Assembly: GCF_019468565.1 (NCBI RefSeq) | Contig: NZ_CP080521.1 | Coordinates: 6,386,001-6,450,000 of the forward strand | Reading direction: 5' to 3' | DNA: 64,000 nucleotides | Origin: Pseudonocardia sp. DSM 110487 | Lineage (GTDB): Bacteria; Actinomycetota; Actinomycetes; Mycobacteriales; Pseudonocardiaceae | Part shown: piece by piece, positions 8,258-17,116 of the stretch | Layout of the letters: each line of letters opens with the position of its first letter | Numbering within the stretch: the stretch's first letter is position 1 | Notes under the pieces: generated by a model | Told to the model about the DNA's origin: nothing | Database searches by the model: none | The model's input: the letters and a program-made list of their open reading frames with translations, nothing else | Translations under genes and position numbers: made by a program

Positions 8258-9010
8258 CTACCGGACCTGCTGACCGGCGAGGCGCGCGTAGACGTCGCCG
8301 GAGCGCCCGAGGGGGCGGACGCGCTCGAGCAGGCGAACCAGGTCCGCGGCCTCGAGCCAGCCGTCGGAAGCGAACCGCATGGTCTCGACGGGCGAGTAGT
8401 TGTACCGGTAGTCGCCGAGTTCGCGCACCCGCTCCAGCACGGCGAGGGCACGCTCGTGCGTGGGCGGCAGGTACTCGAACGACAGCGCGGGCAGCGGCTG
8501 GGAGAGCCCGGCCAGCACGTCCGCTTCGAATCCCTCGACGTCGATCTTGCAGAACGCCGGCACGCCGTGTGCGGCGATCAGCTCGTCGAGCGTGGTCACC
8601 TCCACCTCGACGGAGCGGTCCCACCGCACCCGCGCGAAGCTCCGGTCGGCCGCCACCGACTCCCGCCAGTCCTGCGACATCGACGACACGGTCGGCGTCG
8701 CGGTCGACACCCCCAGCCGGGCCCGCCCCACCTGGGCGCCGATCGCGCGGGGCTCGATCGTGACCTCGCGGTCCCGCGCGAAGAGCAGGCGCAGCACACG
8801 CAGGCAGTCCGGCTGCGGCTCGACGGCCACCACGCGCGATCCCAGCCGCCGCCACGTGCGCACCCGGCCACCGACGTGGGCGCCGATGTCGAAGGCGAGG
8901 TCGCCCGGACCGAGGAACTCGCCGTAGAGGCGCACCGCGCGGCGGTGCTTGGCGGGCTGACCGTGGTAGATGACCAGCGAGCGGGCGATACCCCATGCGC
9001 GGGCGAGCAT
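8258..9010 (-). CDS. FkbM-family SAM methyltransferase
   Basis: A 250-residue FkbM-type O-methyltransferase. The SAM-binding site starts at about residue 37 (DLAFDIGAHVGGRVRTW), with an acidic strand end VVAVEPQPDCLRVL. The FkbM block is near residue 150 (CKIDVEGFEADVLAGL). The acceptor is unknown; relatives methylate sugars and polyketides. ATG 9010 gives a compact protein with no strong ribosome site; the frame stays open upstream, overlapping the divergent PrmC-like gene, and that part looks non-coding. Monocistronic. Confidence 0.82.
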   Translation of the reverse strand: MLARAWGIARSLVIYHGQPAKHRRAVRLYGEFLGPGDLAFDIGAHVGGRVRTWRRLGSRVVAVEPQPDCLRVLRLLFARDREVTIEPRAIGAQVGRARLGVSTATPTVSSMSQDWRESVAADRSFARVRWDRSVEVEVTTLDELIAAHGVPAFCKIDVEGFEADVLAGLSQPLPALSFEYLPPTHERALAVLERVRELGDYRYNYSPVETMRFASDGWLEAADLVRLLERVRPLGRSGDVYARLAGQQVR

Positions 9011-9064
9011 CCGCAGACCGTACCGTTCTCGTCGCAGCACGAGACGGACACGGGAGGTGGGACC

Positions 9065-9850
9065 GTGACCGCAACCCCGCTTCCCACCCCCGCCTCCGAC
9101 ATCGTCGCCCGGCTCAGGGCGGCCGGCTGCGTCTTCGCCGAGGACGAGGCCCGGCTGCTCCTCGGCACCGCCGGCACACCCGCCGAGCTCGCCGCCATGG
9201 TCGAGCGGCGCGTCGCGGGCCTCCCCCTCGAGCACGTGCTGGGCTGGGCCGAGTTCGCCGGGCTGCGCATTGCGGTAGACGCGGGCGTCTTCGTCCCCCG
9301 GCGTCGCACCGAGCTCCTCGCCAGTGAGGCCGCGGCGCTGGCCGGGCCAGGGGCGGTCGTCGTCGACTTGTGCTGCGGCTCCGGCGCCGTCGGCGTCGCG
9401 GTGGCCGCGGCCGTGCCCGGCATCGAACTGCACGCCGCCGACGTCGACCCGGCGGCGGTGCGCTGCGCCCGCCGCAACGTCACCGGCGTTGGCGGGCACG
9501 TGTACGAGGGCGACCTCGACGCTCCCCTGCCCGCGACCCTGGCCGGCCGGGTGGACGTGCTGGTCGCCAACGCCCCCTACGTCCCCACCGACGCCGTCGG
9601 CCTCATGCCGCCCGAGGCCCGGCTGCACGAGTCGCGCGTCGCCCTCGACGGCGGCGCCGACGGGCTCGACGTCCAGCGCCGCGTGGCCGCCGCCGCTCCC
9701 CGCTGGCTCGCCCCGGATGGGTATCTGCTGATCGAGACGAGCGAGCGCCAAGCCCCGCACACGGCCGCGGCGATCACGGCCGCAGGCCTCGTCGCGCGCG
9801 TGGTGCACGCGGCGGAGCTGGACGCGACGGTGGTCGTCGGTCGACGCTGA
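9065..9850 (+). CDS. PrmC/HemK-like protein-(glutamine-N5) methyltransferase
   Basis: A 261-residue SAM-dependent methyltransferase of the actinobacterial putative N5-glutamine methyltransferase group. Motif I is VVVDLCCGSGAVGVAVA near residue 97. The substrate-binding tetrapeptide, NPPY in true PrmC, reads NAPY here (VANAPYVPTDAV near residue 172). It probably methylates a Gln/Asn side chain, but the changed motif means release-factor methylation should not be assumed. Start GTG 9065 is preceded by GGGAGGTGG at good spacing. Divergent from the FkbM gene by 54 bp. The 143 bp after its stop hold nothing recognisable. Confidence 0.85.
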   Translation: MTATPLPTPASDIVARLRAAGCVFAEDEARLLLGTAGTPAELAAMVERRVAGLPLEHVLGWAEFAGLRIAVDAGVFVPRRRTELLASEAAALAGPGAVVVDLCCGSGAVGVAVAAAVPGIELHAADVDPAAVRCARRNVTGVGGHVYEGDLDAPLPATLAGRVDVLVANAPYVPTDAVGLMPPEARLHESRVALDGGADGLDVQRRVAAAAPRWLAPDGYLLIETSERQAPHTAAAITAAGLVARVVHAAELDATVVVGRR

Positions 9851-9993
9851 CCGCTGACTCACACACCGATCGCGCACCGGACCCCGGGCTTGCGCTGATC
9901 CGCCGACTTTCGGCGAGGGCGCGTGAAGAGTTGCTCGATTGTGCGGCTGGGCGTCGCAGCCTCGCCCGTGTTCCCCGCGAACACCTCACCCGG

Positions 9994-10350
9994 TCAGTCA
10001 GCGGTGATGCCCCAGCGCGAACCCCAGGGAGCCAGCGGGATCAGGACGCGTACCACCTCGCTGCCGCTCTGGCTCAGCGTGTACTTGATCTGCACCGGAT
10101 GCGACGGGATGACCTCCCGGACCACCAGCCCGTGGCTCTCGAGCGACCGCAACCGCGCGGAGAGCAGGCGCGTCGAGATTCCGTCGACCTGCGCACGGAT
10201 CTCGGTGAACCGCGTCGCGCCCCGACCGATCGCGAGCAGGATCGCGCCGTTCCACTTCGCGCCCACCAGCTCGACCGCGTTCTGGAACGTCGCGCAGTCG
10301 GCGTCGGTGATCTCGAGCTTGCTGTGCGCCGGCCGGATCTGAGCGTCCAT
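9994..10350 (-). CDS. HxlR-family transcriptional regulator
   Basis: A 118-residue winged-helix HxlR regulator. Visible blocks: CATFQNAVELVGAKWNGAIL near residue 19, GATRFTEIRAQVDGISTRLL, then RLRSLESHGLVVREV and the wing VQIKYTLSQSG. Unlike redox-sensing members it has a single Cys near the N-terminus (Cys19). It is divergent from the azoR-like gene, and a palindromic operator sits just before its start, so it probably controls that gene and itself. Start at ATG 10350 fits family length; an upstream ATG at 10476 would read through the intergenic operator. Confidence 0.88.
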   Translation of the reverse strand: MDAQIRPAHSKLEITDADCATFQNAVELVGAKWNGAILLAIGRGATRFTEIRAQVDGISTRLLSARLRSLESHGLVVREVIPSHPVQIKYTLSQSGSEVVRVLIPLAPWGSRWGITAD

Positions 10351-10361
10351 GATAACCAATA

Positions 10362-10374
10362 GTAACCCGGTTAC
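10362..10374. promoter_or_regulatory. Candidate HxlR operator
   Basis: A perfect 13 bp palindrome, GTAACC-C-GGTTAC, lies 11 bp upstream of the HxlR start in the divergent HxlR/azoR gap. A related half-site ATAACC stands 10 bp to its left, giving two direct repeats about one helical turn apart. Position and symmetry fit repression of both genes; binding is inferred. Confidence 0.5.
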
Positions 10375-10458
10375 CAGCGAGGTGCGAGCCCCGACGGTGG
10401 ACGCGAGCATGGACGTCGTCCCGGTGCGCTCCATCCGCAACCAGTTGGAAAGAGACAC

Positions 10459-11088
10459 ATGTCGTACCTGCTCCACATCGACTCGACCGCGTTCGACGCC
10501 GAGTCCTTCTCACGCCAGGTCGCGCGATCGTTCCGCGACGCCTGGCAGGGCGCCGTCGTGTACCGCGACCTGGCCGCCACCCCGGTCCCGCACATCACCG
10601 CAGCCGGCGTCTCTGCCCGGCTCACCGACCCGTCCCGGCACACCCTCGAGCAGAAGGCGGCACTGCTCATCCAGGACGAGCTGATCGAGGAGTTCCTGGG
10701 CGCGACCGCCTACCTGTTCACCGTCCCGATGTACAACTACACGATGCCCTCGACCTTCAAGGCGTGGCTCGACCAGGTCGTCGTCGTCGGTCGGACCATC
10801 GCCTTGCCGGACGGTCCGCCCGCGGCGGGGCGCCCGGCCGTCGTGGTCTCCGCGCGAGGCGGATCGTATGAGCCGGGCGTTCCCAACCACGGCATGGACC
10901 ATCTCCTGCCCACCCTGGAAACCGTCATGGGTCCCCAGACCCTCGGCCTCGAGATCCACGCGATCAAGCCGCAACTGACACTCGCACCGGTGGTCCCCGC
11001 GATGGCCGAGCTCATCGATCTCCACACGGCATCCGTGGCCGAATCCCACGTCGAAGCCCGCCGGCTGGCCCACGTGCTCACCCGCTGA
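10459..11088 (+). CDS. FMN-dependent NADH:quinone/azo reductase (AzoR family)
   Basis: A 209-residue flavodoxin-like reductase. N-terminal strand YLLHIDSTAFDAESFSRQVA, then the FMN-contact block VPMYNYTMPSTFKAWLDQVV near residue 96, and VVVSARGGSYE near residue 130, are AzoR hallmarks. It reduces quinones or azo compounds with NADH through FMN. It is divergent from an HxlR regulator, the usual arrangement for quinone/electrophile-inducible reductases. On the other strand an unusually long open frame runs through almost the whole gene. Confidence 0.9.
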   Translation: MSYLLHIDSTAFDAESFSRQVARSFRDAWQGAVVYRDLAATPVPHITAAGVSARLTDPSRHTLEQKAALLIQDELIEEFLGATAYLFTVPMYNYTMPSTFKAWLDQVVVVGRTIALPDGPPAAGRPAVVVSARGGSYEPGVPNHGMDHLLPTLETVMGPQTLGLEIHAIKPQLTLAPVVPAMAELIDLHTASVAESHVEARRLAHVLTR

Positions 11089-12069
11089 GCGACCAGGCGG
11101 GCGGTTCGCTCGCGCGTACCGGCGGGCGACCTCGGCGAAGGCCTGCTTCGGTTCCCACCGTCCGTCCGGCAGTGCCTTCACCACCCCGAACCCGGCCATG
11201 TCGAGGTCGTGGCGGGGGTCGGGGTGGTGCGGGAAGTCGGGCATCACGAACGTGAACACGAAGCAGCCGTGCACGCCCGCGTCGGCGTAGAGGTCGATGA
11301 GCTCGGCGAGGTACGCCGCCTGCACGCTCTCGTCGCGCACGTGTCCGTCGCGGACGCGCGGCGGTTGCGCGAACCAGTTCACGATGAGGAACGAGCCAGG
11401 GCCACGCCGGGCGGCCCCGACGTGGGCGCCGCACCCGAACTCGGTGACGATCATCGGCTTCCCGGCCTCGGCCGCCCGGGCGCGCAGCCGCCGCTCGTAG
11501 CCGGCCGGATCGTCGCCGAGCCGGTAGAGGTTGACACCGACGACCTCGAAGGCCGACCAGTCGACCTCCTCCCAGAAAGCGGCGGCATACGTCACTGGCC
11601 CGGCGAACTCCCGGCGCGCCACGGTCACCAGCTCGGCCAGGAGCGCGTTCAGCCTTCGGGTGATCCGGCGGTCGAACAGCCGCCGCCACCGCAGGATCAC
11701 CTGCAGGCGCAGGAAGACCCAGCGGCCGGGCACCATCCCCCGCGACGAGAGCGAGAACTCGCTGCCGACGAGCAGCGTGACGCGTCCCGGGTGGCGGCGC
11801 CGCAGCTGCTCGGCGTCCGCCGCTACGCCCGCGAGGTGCACCCGCAGCCGGGCCGGACGCGCGTCGGGGAGGTAGGGCCGGACGTAGACGTCCAGATCGG
11901 CCTCCAGGGCCTGCCGGGAGGCGTCGGCCAGCCGGCCCCGGTCCGTGCCGATCAGCATCACCGCGGTGCAGTGCAGGTCCTCGCGGATCACCCTGAGGGC
12001 GGCCCGGACCTCGTCGGCCGGAATCCCCTCGACGGAGTAGGAGATGCCTCTGACCGTGAGCCCGCCCAT
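10510..12069 (-). CDS. TIM-barrel glycoside-hydrolase-like protein with abnormal C-terminus
   Basis: Residues 1-322 look like a glycoside-hydrolase-like TIM barrel: GISYSVEGIPADEV at the N-terminus, VVGVNLYRLGDD near 178, GKPMIVTEFGCG near 205 with a candidate catalytic Glu, and VFTFVMPDFP near 272. It then closes with a helix (PKQAFAEVARRYARAN). The natural end should be near 11100, yet no stop occurs and the frame runs another 590 bases antisense to azoR, to 10510. That tail is Arg/Gly-rich and looks like a shadow. The original 3' end was probably lost when the azoR side was joined, or a base error hides the stop. Homologues are sometimes labelled abortive-infection proteins, without functional support that I know of. 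Confidence 0.68.
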   Translation of the reverse strand: MGGLTVRGISYSVEGIPADEVRAALRVIREDLHCTAVMLIGTDRGRLADASRQALEADLDVYVRPYLPDARPARLRVHLAGVAADAEQLRRRHPGRVTLLVGSEFSLSSRGMVPGRWVFLRLQVILRWRRLFDRRITRRLNALLAELVTVARREFAGPVTYAAAFWEEVDWSAFEVVGVNLYRLGDDPAGYERRLRARAAEAGKPMIVTEFGCGAHVGAARRGPGSFLIVNWFAQPPRVRDGHVRDESVQAAYLAELIDLYADAGVHGCFVFTFVMPDFPHHPDPRHDLDMAGFGVVKALPDGRWEPKQAFAEVARRYARANRPPGRSAGEHVGQPAGFDVGFGHGCRVEIDELGHRGDHRCECQLRLDRVDLEAEGLGTHDGFQGGQEMVHAVVGNARLIRSASRGDHDGRAPRRGRTVRQGDGPTDDDDLVEPRLEGRGHRVVVHRDGEQVGGRAQELLDQLVLDEQCRLLLEGVPGRVGEPGRDAGCGDVRDRGGGQVAVHDGALPGVAERSRDLA

Positions 12070-12200
12070 GCGCCGAACGTAGCGGCCATGATCCGGGTCG
12101 AGGGGAGAACCGATACCCCTGTCGCGGCACTCGATACCTCGGAACGAGCGTCAGTCGTCGTGAACGTGCCGGGTACCGTCGCACGCAGGGGAGGGACGAG

Positions 12201-12662
12201 ATGAGGAACGAGGCCTACTGGGCGCGCTACGAGTCCGTGATCGACCAACAGATCCGCAATGCCGAGGAGCGCGGCGACTTCGCCGACCTGCCCGGCAAGG
12301 GCAAGCCGCTGCCCGGCATGGACGGCCCGTACGACGAGAACTGGTGGATCAAGGGCTGGATCCAGCGCGAGGGCGTCCCGTCCGAGGCCCTGCTGCCCAC
12401 CCCGCTGCAGCTGCGCAAGGAGAGCGAGCGGCTCCAGGAGACGGTGCGGGACCTGCCCACCGAGGAGGCCGTGCGTGCCGTGGTCTCCGAGCTGAACCGG
12501 CGCATCGCGGAGTGGGTCCGCGCGCCGTCGGGGCCTGCGGTTCCGGTGAAGCGGGTCGACCCCGAGGCGATCGTGCAGGGATGGCGGGCCGAGCGTTCGG
12601 CCCCGCCACCCGCGCCGGCAACCGGTAGGCCCACCCGCACGCGCTGGTGGCGCCGGAAGTAA
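12201..12662 (+). CDS. DUF1992 (DnaJ-C28-like conserved region) protein
   Basis: A 153-residue protein whose first 75 residues are the DUF1992 domain: VIDQQIRNAEERGDFADLPG, then GKGKPLPGMDGPYDENWWIK. The C-terminal part is Pro/Arg-rich. Function of the bacterial domain is unknown. The ribosome site GGGAGGGACGAG precedes ATG 12201. Divergent from the TIM-barrel gene across a 131 bp gap with no further recognised feature. Confidence 0.85.
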   Translation: MRNEAYWARYESVIDQQIRNAEERGDFADLPGKGKPLPGMDGPYDENWWIKGWIQREGVPSEALLPTPLQLRKESERLQETVRDLPTEEAVRAVVSELNRRIAEWVRAPSGPAVPVKRVDPEAIVQGWRAERSAPPPAPATGRPTRTRWWRRK

Positions 12663-12740
12663 CGCACGTCACGCCCCCAACCACATTCGTGCACAAGCGG
12701 TCTTCCTGCTCGACGAGATCGAGCCGCCAGGAGGACGACC

Positions 12741-14858
12741 GTGTTGCGCTTGGGAGCCGAGGATCCGTACCAGGTCGGCCCGTTCCGGTTACTGGGCCGG
12801 CTGGGATCCGGTGGGATGGGTCAGGTCTTCCTCGGAGTCGGCCTGCACCGCGAGCTCGTCGCGGTCAAGCTGATCCACCGCACGTTCGCGTCCGACCCGG
12901 GCTTCCGGGCCCGGTTCCGCCATGAGGTCACGGCGGGCATGCGGGTGCGCGGCGGCGGGACGGCGCCGGTGGTCGCGGCCGACCCCGACGCCCCGATCCC
13001 GTGGCTCGCCACCGAGTACGTGCCGGGGCCGAGCCTCGACCGGGCCGTGCGCGAGACGGGCCCGCTGCCGCAGCGGACGCTGCACGTCCTCGCGGCCGGG
13101 CTGGCCGCCGCGCTCACCGGCATCCACGCGGTCGGTCTCCTGCACCGTGACGTCAAGCCGCCGAACGTGCTGCTCGCGGGCGACGGTCCGCGGCTGATCG
13201 ACATGGGCATCTCCCGTGCGGTGGACGCCACGCAGCTCAGCGCGACCGGTGCCGTCGTCGGCACGCCCGCGTTCATGTCGCCGGAACAGGCCGAGGGCCT
13301 GGAGACCGGCCCTGCCTCGGACGTGTTCTCCCTCGGGGCGGTGCTGGCCTACGCGGCGCTCGGACGCGGCCCCTTCGGCGACGCGAACCCACTCGTCATG
13401 CTGCGGCGCATCGTCGACGACCCGGCCGACCTGCACGGGCTGGCCGGCCCGCTGCGCGGCCCCGTCGAGGCGTGCCTCGCCAAGCGGCCGGCCGACCGCC
13501 CGACCGCGGCCGAGCTCACCGCGCTCCTCGGCCCGGTCCCGACGCCGCCCTGGTCGTGGCTGCCGGCGTCCGTGGCCGCGCTGTTCCCGCCGCCACCGGA
13601 CGTCCCGGCCCTCGTCGCGGCGAGCCACGCCCGGCAGCCGCCGGTCCCCGCACGCCGCGCGGTCGGCCGGCGTGCGCTCCTGGTCGGCGGCGCCGGCGTG
13701 CTGGGGCTGGCCGCGCTGGGCGGCACCGTCGCCCTCGCCCGGACCGTGCTCCCCCCGCCACGCCCGCCGGCCGTTCCGGACGTGCGGAGCCTGCCCGTCG
13801 CCCCGACGCCGACGTCCCCCGCCCCCGCATCGGCGGCCGCATCCTGGACCGCGGAGGGTCCGCCCACGACCAGCGCGCTCCGCACCGACGGCCACACGGT
13901 GTACGCGGGCGGCAAGGGCACCGTCGTCGCGCTGGACGCGACCACGGGGCGGAAGCGCTGGGAGTACACGGCACCGCCCGGCGGGGTCGGGTTCGACCCG
14001 TCCCAGGTCCGGTTCGCGATCGCCGACGGCACGGTCTACCTCGCCACCAACGGCGCCGCGATCGCGCTCGACGCGGCAACCGGCCGGGAGCGCTGGCGGC
14101 TCGTGTCGGACCTGACCGAGGGCTACCGGTCACTCGCCGGGATCGACGTGATGGCAGGCCCGGGCGTCGCCTACTTCGCCCACGGCCCGACCCTCTTCTC
14201 GATGGACCCCGCCACCGGCGACACGCGCTGGACCCACGTCGTCGACGGCAACTTCGCCGCCTCGCCCGAGATCGACGGCGACCACGTGCTGATCAGCAAC
14301 GGCAACGGCGTCGACGCGCTACTGGCCGCCACCGGTGAGCTGGTGTGGCGCCGCCAGCCCGACGGCGGCAACGCCACCGAGCTGGGCGTGGCCCACGGGA
14401 TCGCGTTCCTCACCGTCAACGTCGGGGGCGTGGTCGCGCTCGACACACCGACCGGGGCCGTGCGCTGGCAGGCACCCGTCGGAAGCGGCGACCTCGCAGG
14501 CGCCGAGGCGGACCGGCCGGTGGTCGTCGACGACGCCGTGATCGTGCGCGGACGCGACGAACAGCTGCACGCGTTCGAGATCAGCGACGGCACGCCCCGC
14601 TGGTCGCTGCCGGACCGGACGAACGGCGGCGGCACCGCCAAGGTCGCGCCGTTCGCGTTCCGCGACTCGACCGGTGGCCTCGTCTACACCGGCGACGACC
14701 GGGGCCGGATCTACGCGTTCGCGGTCGCGTCCGGCACGCGGCAGTGGGCGTACGCCCCCGCCGCCGGTTTCAACCCCGTACAGGTGATCACCGCCGCCGA
14801 CCGCGTCGCCTTCGTCGCGGGCTTCGACGGCCGGATCTCGGCCATCCGGCCGGAATGA
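12741..14858 (+). CDS. Membrane Ser/Thr protein kinase with PQQ-like beta-propeller sensor
   Basis: 705 residues. Cytoplasmic kinase domain at about 14-265: glycine loop LGSGGMGQVF, catalytic Lys43, HRDVKPPNVLL with catalytic Asp137, and the activation start DMG at 154-156, where DFG is usual. One membrane helix is at about 312-337, preceded by Arg-Arg. The outside part (about 365-705) is a PQQ-like propeller of repeats such as VVALDATTGRKRWEY and IALDAATGRERWRL. It should sense an extracellular ligand and phosphorylate proteins. GTG 12741 has GGAGG nearby. A paralogous kinase follows after 10 bp, so the two are co-transcribed. The Phe to Met change may affect activity but is tolerated in some kinases. 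Confidence 0.93.
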   Translation: MLRLGAEDPYQVGPFRLLGRLGSGGMGQVFLGVGLHRELVAVKLIHRTFASDPGFRARFRHEVTAGMRVRGGGTAPVVAADPDAPIPWLATEYVPGPSLDRAVRETGPLPQRTLHVLAAGLAAALTGIHAVGLLHRDVKPPNVLLAGDGPRLIDMGISRAVDATQLSATGAVVGTPAFMSPEQAEGLETGPASDVFSLGAVLAYAALGRGPFGDANPLVMLRRIVDDPADLHGLAGPLRGPVEACLAKRPADRPTAAELTALLGPVPTPPWSWLPASVAALFPPPPDVPALVAASHARQPPVPARRAVGRRALLVGGAGVLGLAALGGTVALARTVLPPPRPPAVPDVRSLPVAPTPTSPAPASAAASWTAEGPPTTSALRTDGHTVYAGGKGTVVALDATTGRKRWEYTAPPGGVGFDPSQVRFAIADGTVYLATNGAAIALDAATGRERWRLVSDLTEGYRSLAGIDVMAGPGVAYFAHGPTLFSMDPATGDTRWTHVVDGNFAASPEIDGDHVLISNGNGVDALLAATGELVWRRQPDGGNATELGVAHGIAFLTVNVGGVVALDTPTGAVRWQAPVGSGDLAGAEADRPVVVDDAVIVRGRDEQLHAFEISDGTPRWSLPDRTNGGGTAKVAPFAFRDSTGGLVYTGDDRGRIYAFAVASGTRQWAYAPAAGFNPVQVITAADRVAFVAGFDGRISAIRPE

Positions 14859-14868
14859 GGGACCCACG

Positions 14869-16938
14869 ATGACGATCACGCATGCGCCACACCCCACCGA
14901 CCCGCGCTCCATCGGCCCGTACCAGGTGCTCGGCGTGCTCGGCGTCGGCGGCATGGGCCAGGTCTACCTCGCGGCCGGGCCATCGGGACCCGTCGCGCTG
15001 AAGGTGGTGCATCCCGGGCTCGCCGCCGACCCGCGGTTCCGGACGCGCTTCGCGCGGGAGGTCGAGGCCAGTCGCCTGGTACGCGGCCCGTGGACAGCGG
15101 CCGTCGTGGACGCCGACCCGGACGCGAGCACGCCGTGGCTGGCCACCGAGTACGTCCCGGGCGTGCCGCTGAGCCGTGCGATCGTCACGACGGGCCCGCT
15201 CCCGCCACCGGCCGTCGCCGCGCTCGCGGCGCACCTGGCCCGCGCACTGACCGCGATCCACGAGGCCGATCTCGTGCACCGCGATGTCAAGCCCGGGAAC
15301 GTCCTGCTCACCGCCGATCGGCCCAGGATGATCGACTTCGGCATCTCCAGAGCACTCGACGGCACGCGCATGACGAGCACCGGCATGGCGGTGGGCACTC
15401 CGGCGTTCATGTCCCCCGAGCAGGCCGACGGCAGCGAGCTCACCACTGCATCGGACCTGTTCTCGCTCGGGTCGGTGCTCGTGTGGGCCGCGACCGGAAC
15501 AGGGCCCTTCGGCGAGGGCAACCCGGTCACGCTCCTGCGTCGGATCCTCACCGCGGAACCGGGTCTTGGTGCGCTGACCGGATCGGTCCGCGAGCTGGTG
15601 GCCGAGTGCCTGCGGCGGGACCCGGCGGACCGGCCGGCCGCTGCCGAACTGGCCGCCCGCCTGCCGCCCGCGCCGGTCGGAGGTGGGTGGCTCCCGCCCG
15701 CCGTCGCCGCGCTCGTTCCGGACCCCACCCGGTTCGCGGGGCCGCCTGCGCCCCCGCCGCTGCCCGCTCGCCGGGTGACGCGACGCGGCCTGCTGGTCGG
15801 GTTGGGCGCCGTACTGGCGACGGCGGCGGTCGGCGGCGCCGGGGCCGCGGCCGCCGGGCTGTTCCGCGGCGGCTCCGACCCGGTCACCGGCGGCCCGGCC
15901 AGGCCGCTCGCTCCGCGGTGGACCTACCCCACCGGCGGACCGGTGAGTTGCATGGCCGCGGGAGACGGTGTCGTCTACGCGGCGGGGGCGGACGCCGTGG
16001 CGCACACGGTCGACGTCCGCACCGGCCACGCCCGGTGGACGTACTCGCTGCGCGGAGGGGGCAGCCGCCACGTCCCCGCGGTCGTCGACGGCACCGTCTA
16101 CATCGACGACGACCGGCTGACCGTGTACGCGCTCGACGCCACGGGTGCGTTGCGCTGGGAGGCCGACGGGCGGCTGATCGCGGCGAGTGCCGGGATCGTG
16201 TTCGCCAGCACCACCGACGGCACCTCCCGTGATCAGGTCACGGGCTACGACGCGGCCACCGGTGGGGTGCGGTGGAACTCACCGGTCGAGGACGCCCTCG
16301 GCATGGCCTTCGCCCTCGACAATCCCGGGGCCACCTCGGACGGTCGCGTGCACGTCGGGCTGGAGAACGCGCTGCGCACGCTCGATGCCGCCACCGGCAA
16401 GACGCTCTGGGAGCAGCCGCTTCCCGACCTGGCGACCGTCACGGCAGGCAGTTCGACCGTCTACGGAACGGGCGGCGCGGCGACCGCGGACTCCGTCCTC
16501 GTGGCGTTCGACGCCGCCACCGGTCGCGAACGCTGGCGCCGGGCCGTCGAGGACCGGTACGGCGAGATCGCGGTCCACGACGGAACGGTGTACGTCGACG
16601 GAGGCCACGGCGTCGGCCTGTCGGCGCTGGACGCGGAGACCGGCGAGCCCCGATGGGAGCTCGGGAGGGGCACGCCTTTCACCCGCGCGATGTACGGCAC
16701 GGCTCCCGTCGTCGCGGGCGACACCTGCTACATCGGCGGCATCCGCATCGGCGGACTCGACGCCGACCCCGCGTTCACGCTGTTCGCCCACGACACCGCC
16801 ACCGGCGAAGAGCGCTGGTCCGTCGACCTCGCCCTCGACACGGGCTACACCGCCTCCATCGCGCTCGTCGGCGACACGGTCGTGCTCGGCTCCGAGCGAT
16901 TCGACGCCACCTCGGGCGCGATCGCGGCCATCGCCTGA
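14869..16938 (+). CDS. Membrane Ser/Thr protein kinase with PQQ-like beta-propeller sensor, paralogue
   Basis: 689 residues with the same build as the preceding kinase: glycine loop LGVGGMGQVYL, Lys45, HRDVKPGNVLL (Asp139), intact DFG (156-158), one membrane helix at about 304-332, and a C-terminal PQQ-like propeller with repeats such as LDAATGKTLWEQPL and FDAATGRERWRR. Start is 10 bp after the first kinase. The pair looks like a tandem duplication that has diverged, which allows cross-phosphorylation or heteromeric sensing (inference). A palindromic mobile element begins 15 bp after its stop. Confidence 0.93.
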   Translation: MTITHAPHPTDPRSIGPYQVLGVLGVGGMGQVYLAAGPSGPVALKVVHPGLAADPRFRTRFAREVEASRLVRGPWTAAVVDADPDASTPWLATEYVPGVPLSRAIVTTGPLPPPAVAALAAHLARALTAIHEADLVHRDVKPGNVLLTADRPRMIDFGISRALDGTRMTSTGMAVGTPAFMSPEQADGSELTTASDLFSLGSVLVWAATGTGPFGEGNPVTLLRRILTAEPGLGALTGSVRELVAECLRRDPADRPAAAELAARLPPAPVGGGWLPPAVAALVPDPTRFAGPPAPPPLPARRVTRRGLLVGLGAVLATAAVGGAGAAAAGLFRGGSDPVTGGPARPLAPRWTYPTGGPVSCMAAGDGVVYAAGADAVAHTVDVRTGHARWTYSLRGGGSRHVPAVVDGTVYIDDDRLTVYALDATGALRWEADGRLIAASAGIVFASTTDGTSRDQVTGYDAATGGVRWNSPVEDALGMAFALDNPGATSDGRVHVGLENALRTLDAATGKTLWEQPLPDLATVTAGSSTVYGTGGAATADSVLVAFDAATGRERWRRAVEDRYGEIAVHDGTVYVDGGHGVGLSALDAETGEPRWELGRGTPFTRAMYGTAPVVAGDTCYIGGIRIGGLDADPAFTLFAHDTATGEERWSVDLALDTGYTASIALVGDTVVLGSERFDATSGAIAAIA

Positions 16939-16953
16939 GGTGGACGGCGCCTA

Positions 16954-17116
16954 GGAGGGTCCTGAACAGCTCAGGCCGTAGCGAGCGACGTCCAGGTGGT
17001 GTCCTCGCAAGGCGGACGATCGCGCCTATACCGCTGTTGTATCGGCGCGATCGTCCAACGCGGCGAGGGCGCCGCCTGGGCGCCGCGCAGTAGGCCTGAG
17101 TTGTTCAGGGCGCTCC
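16954..17116. mobile_element. 163 bp palindromic MITE, family A
   Basis: A TA-flanked, non-coding element (TA at 16952-16953 and 17117-17118). Terminal inverted repeats: left GGAGGGTCCTGAACAGCTCA and right, reversed, GGAGCGCCCTGAACAACTCA, with 3 mismatches. Complementarity continues inwards, including a perfect 13 bp pair (17014-17026 and 17044-17056), so almost the whole element folds into one hairpin. It carries no open frame. The right TA is shared with the left end of the adjoining IS630 element. Size, TA target and palindromic form suit a Tc1/mariner-IS630-type MITE. Confidence 0.72.

Noticed and set aside
8456..9064. N-terminal extension of the PrmC-like gene back to 8456
   Set aside because: It would overlap the FkbM gene; GTG 9065 has a good ribosome site and the family N-terminus.
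13349..13895. Long minus-strand frames inside the first kinase gene
   Set aside because: Pure antisense of a well-supported kinase; Arg/Gly/Pro-rich with no motifs.
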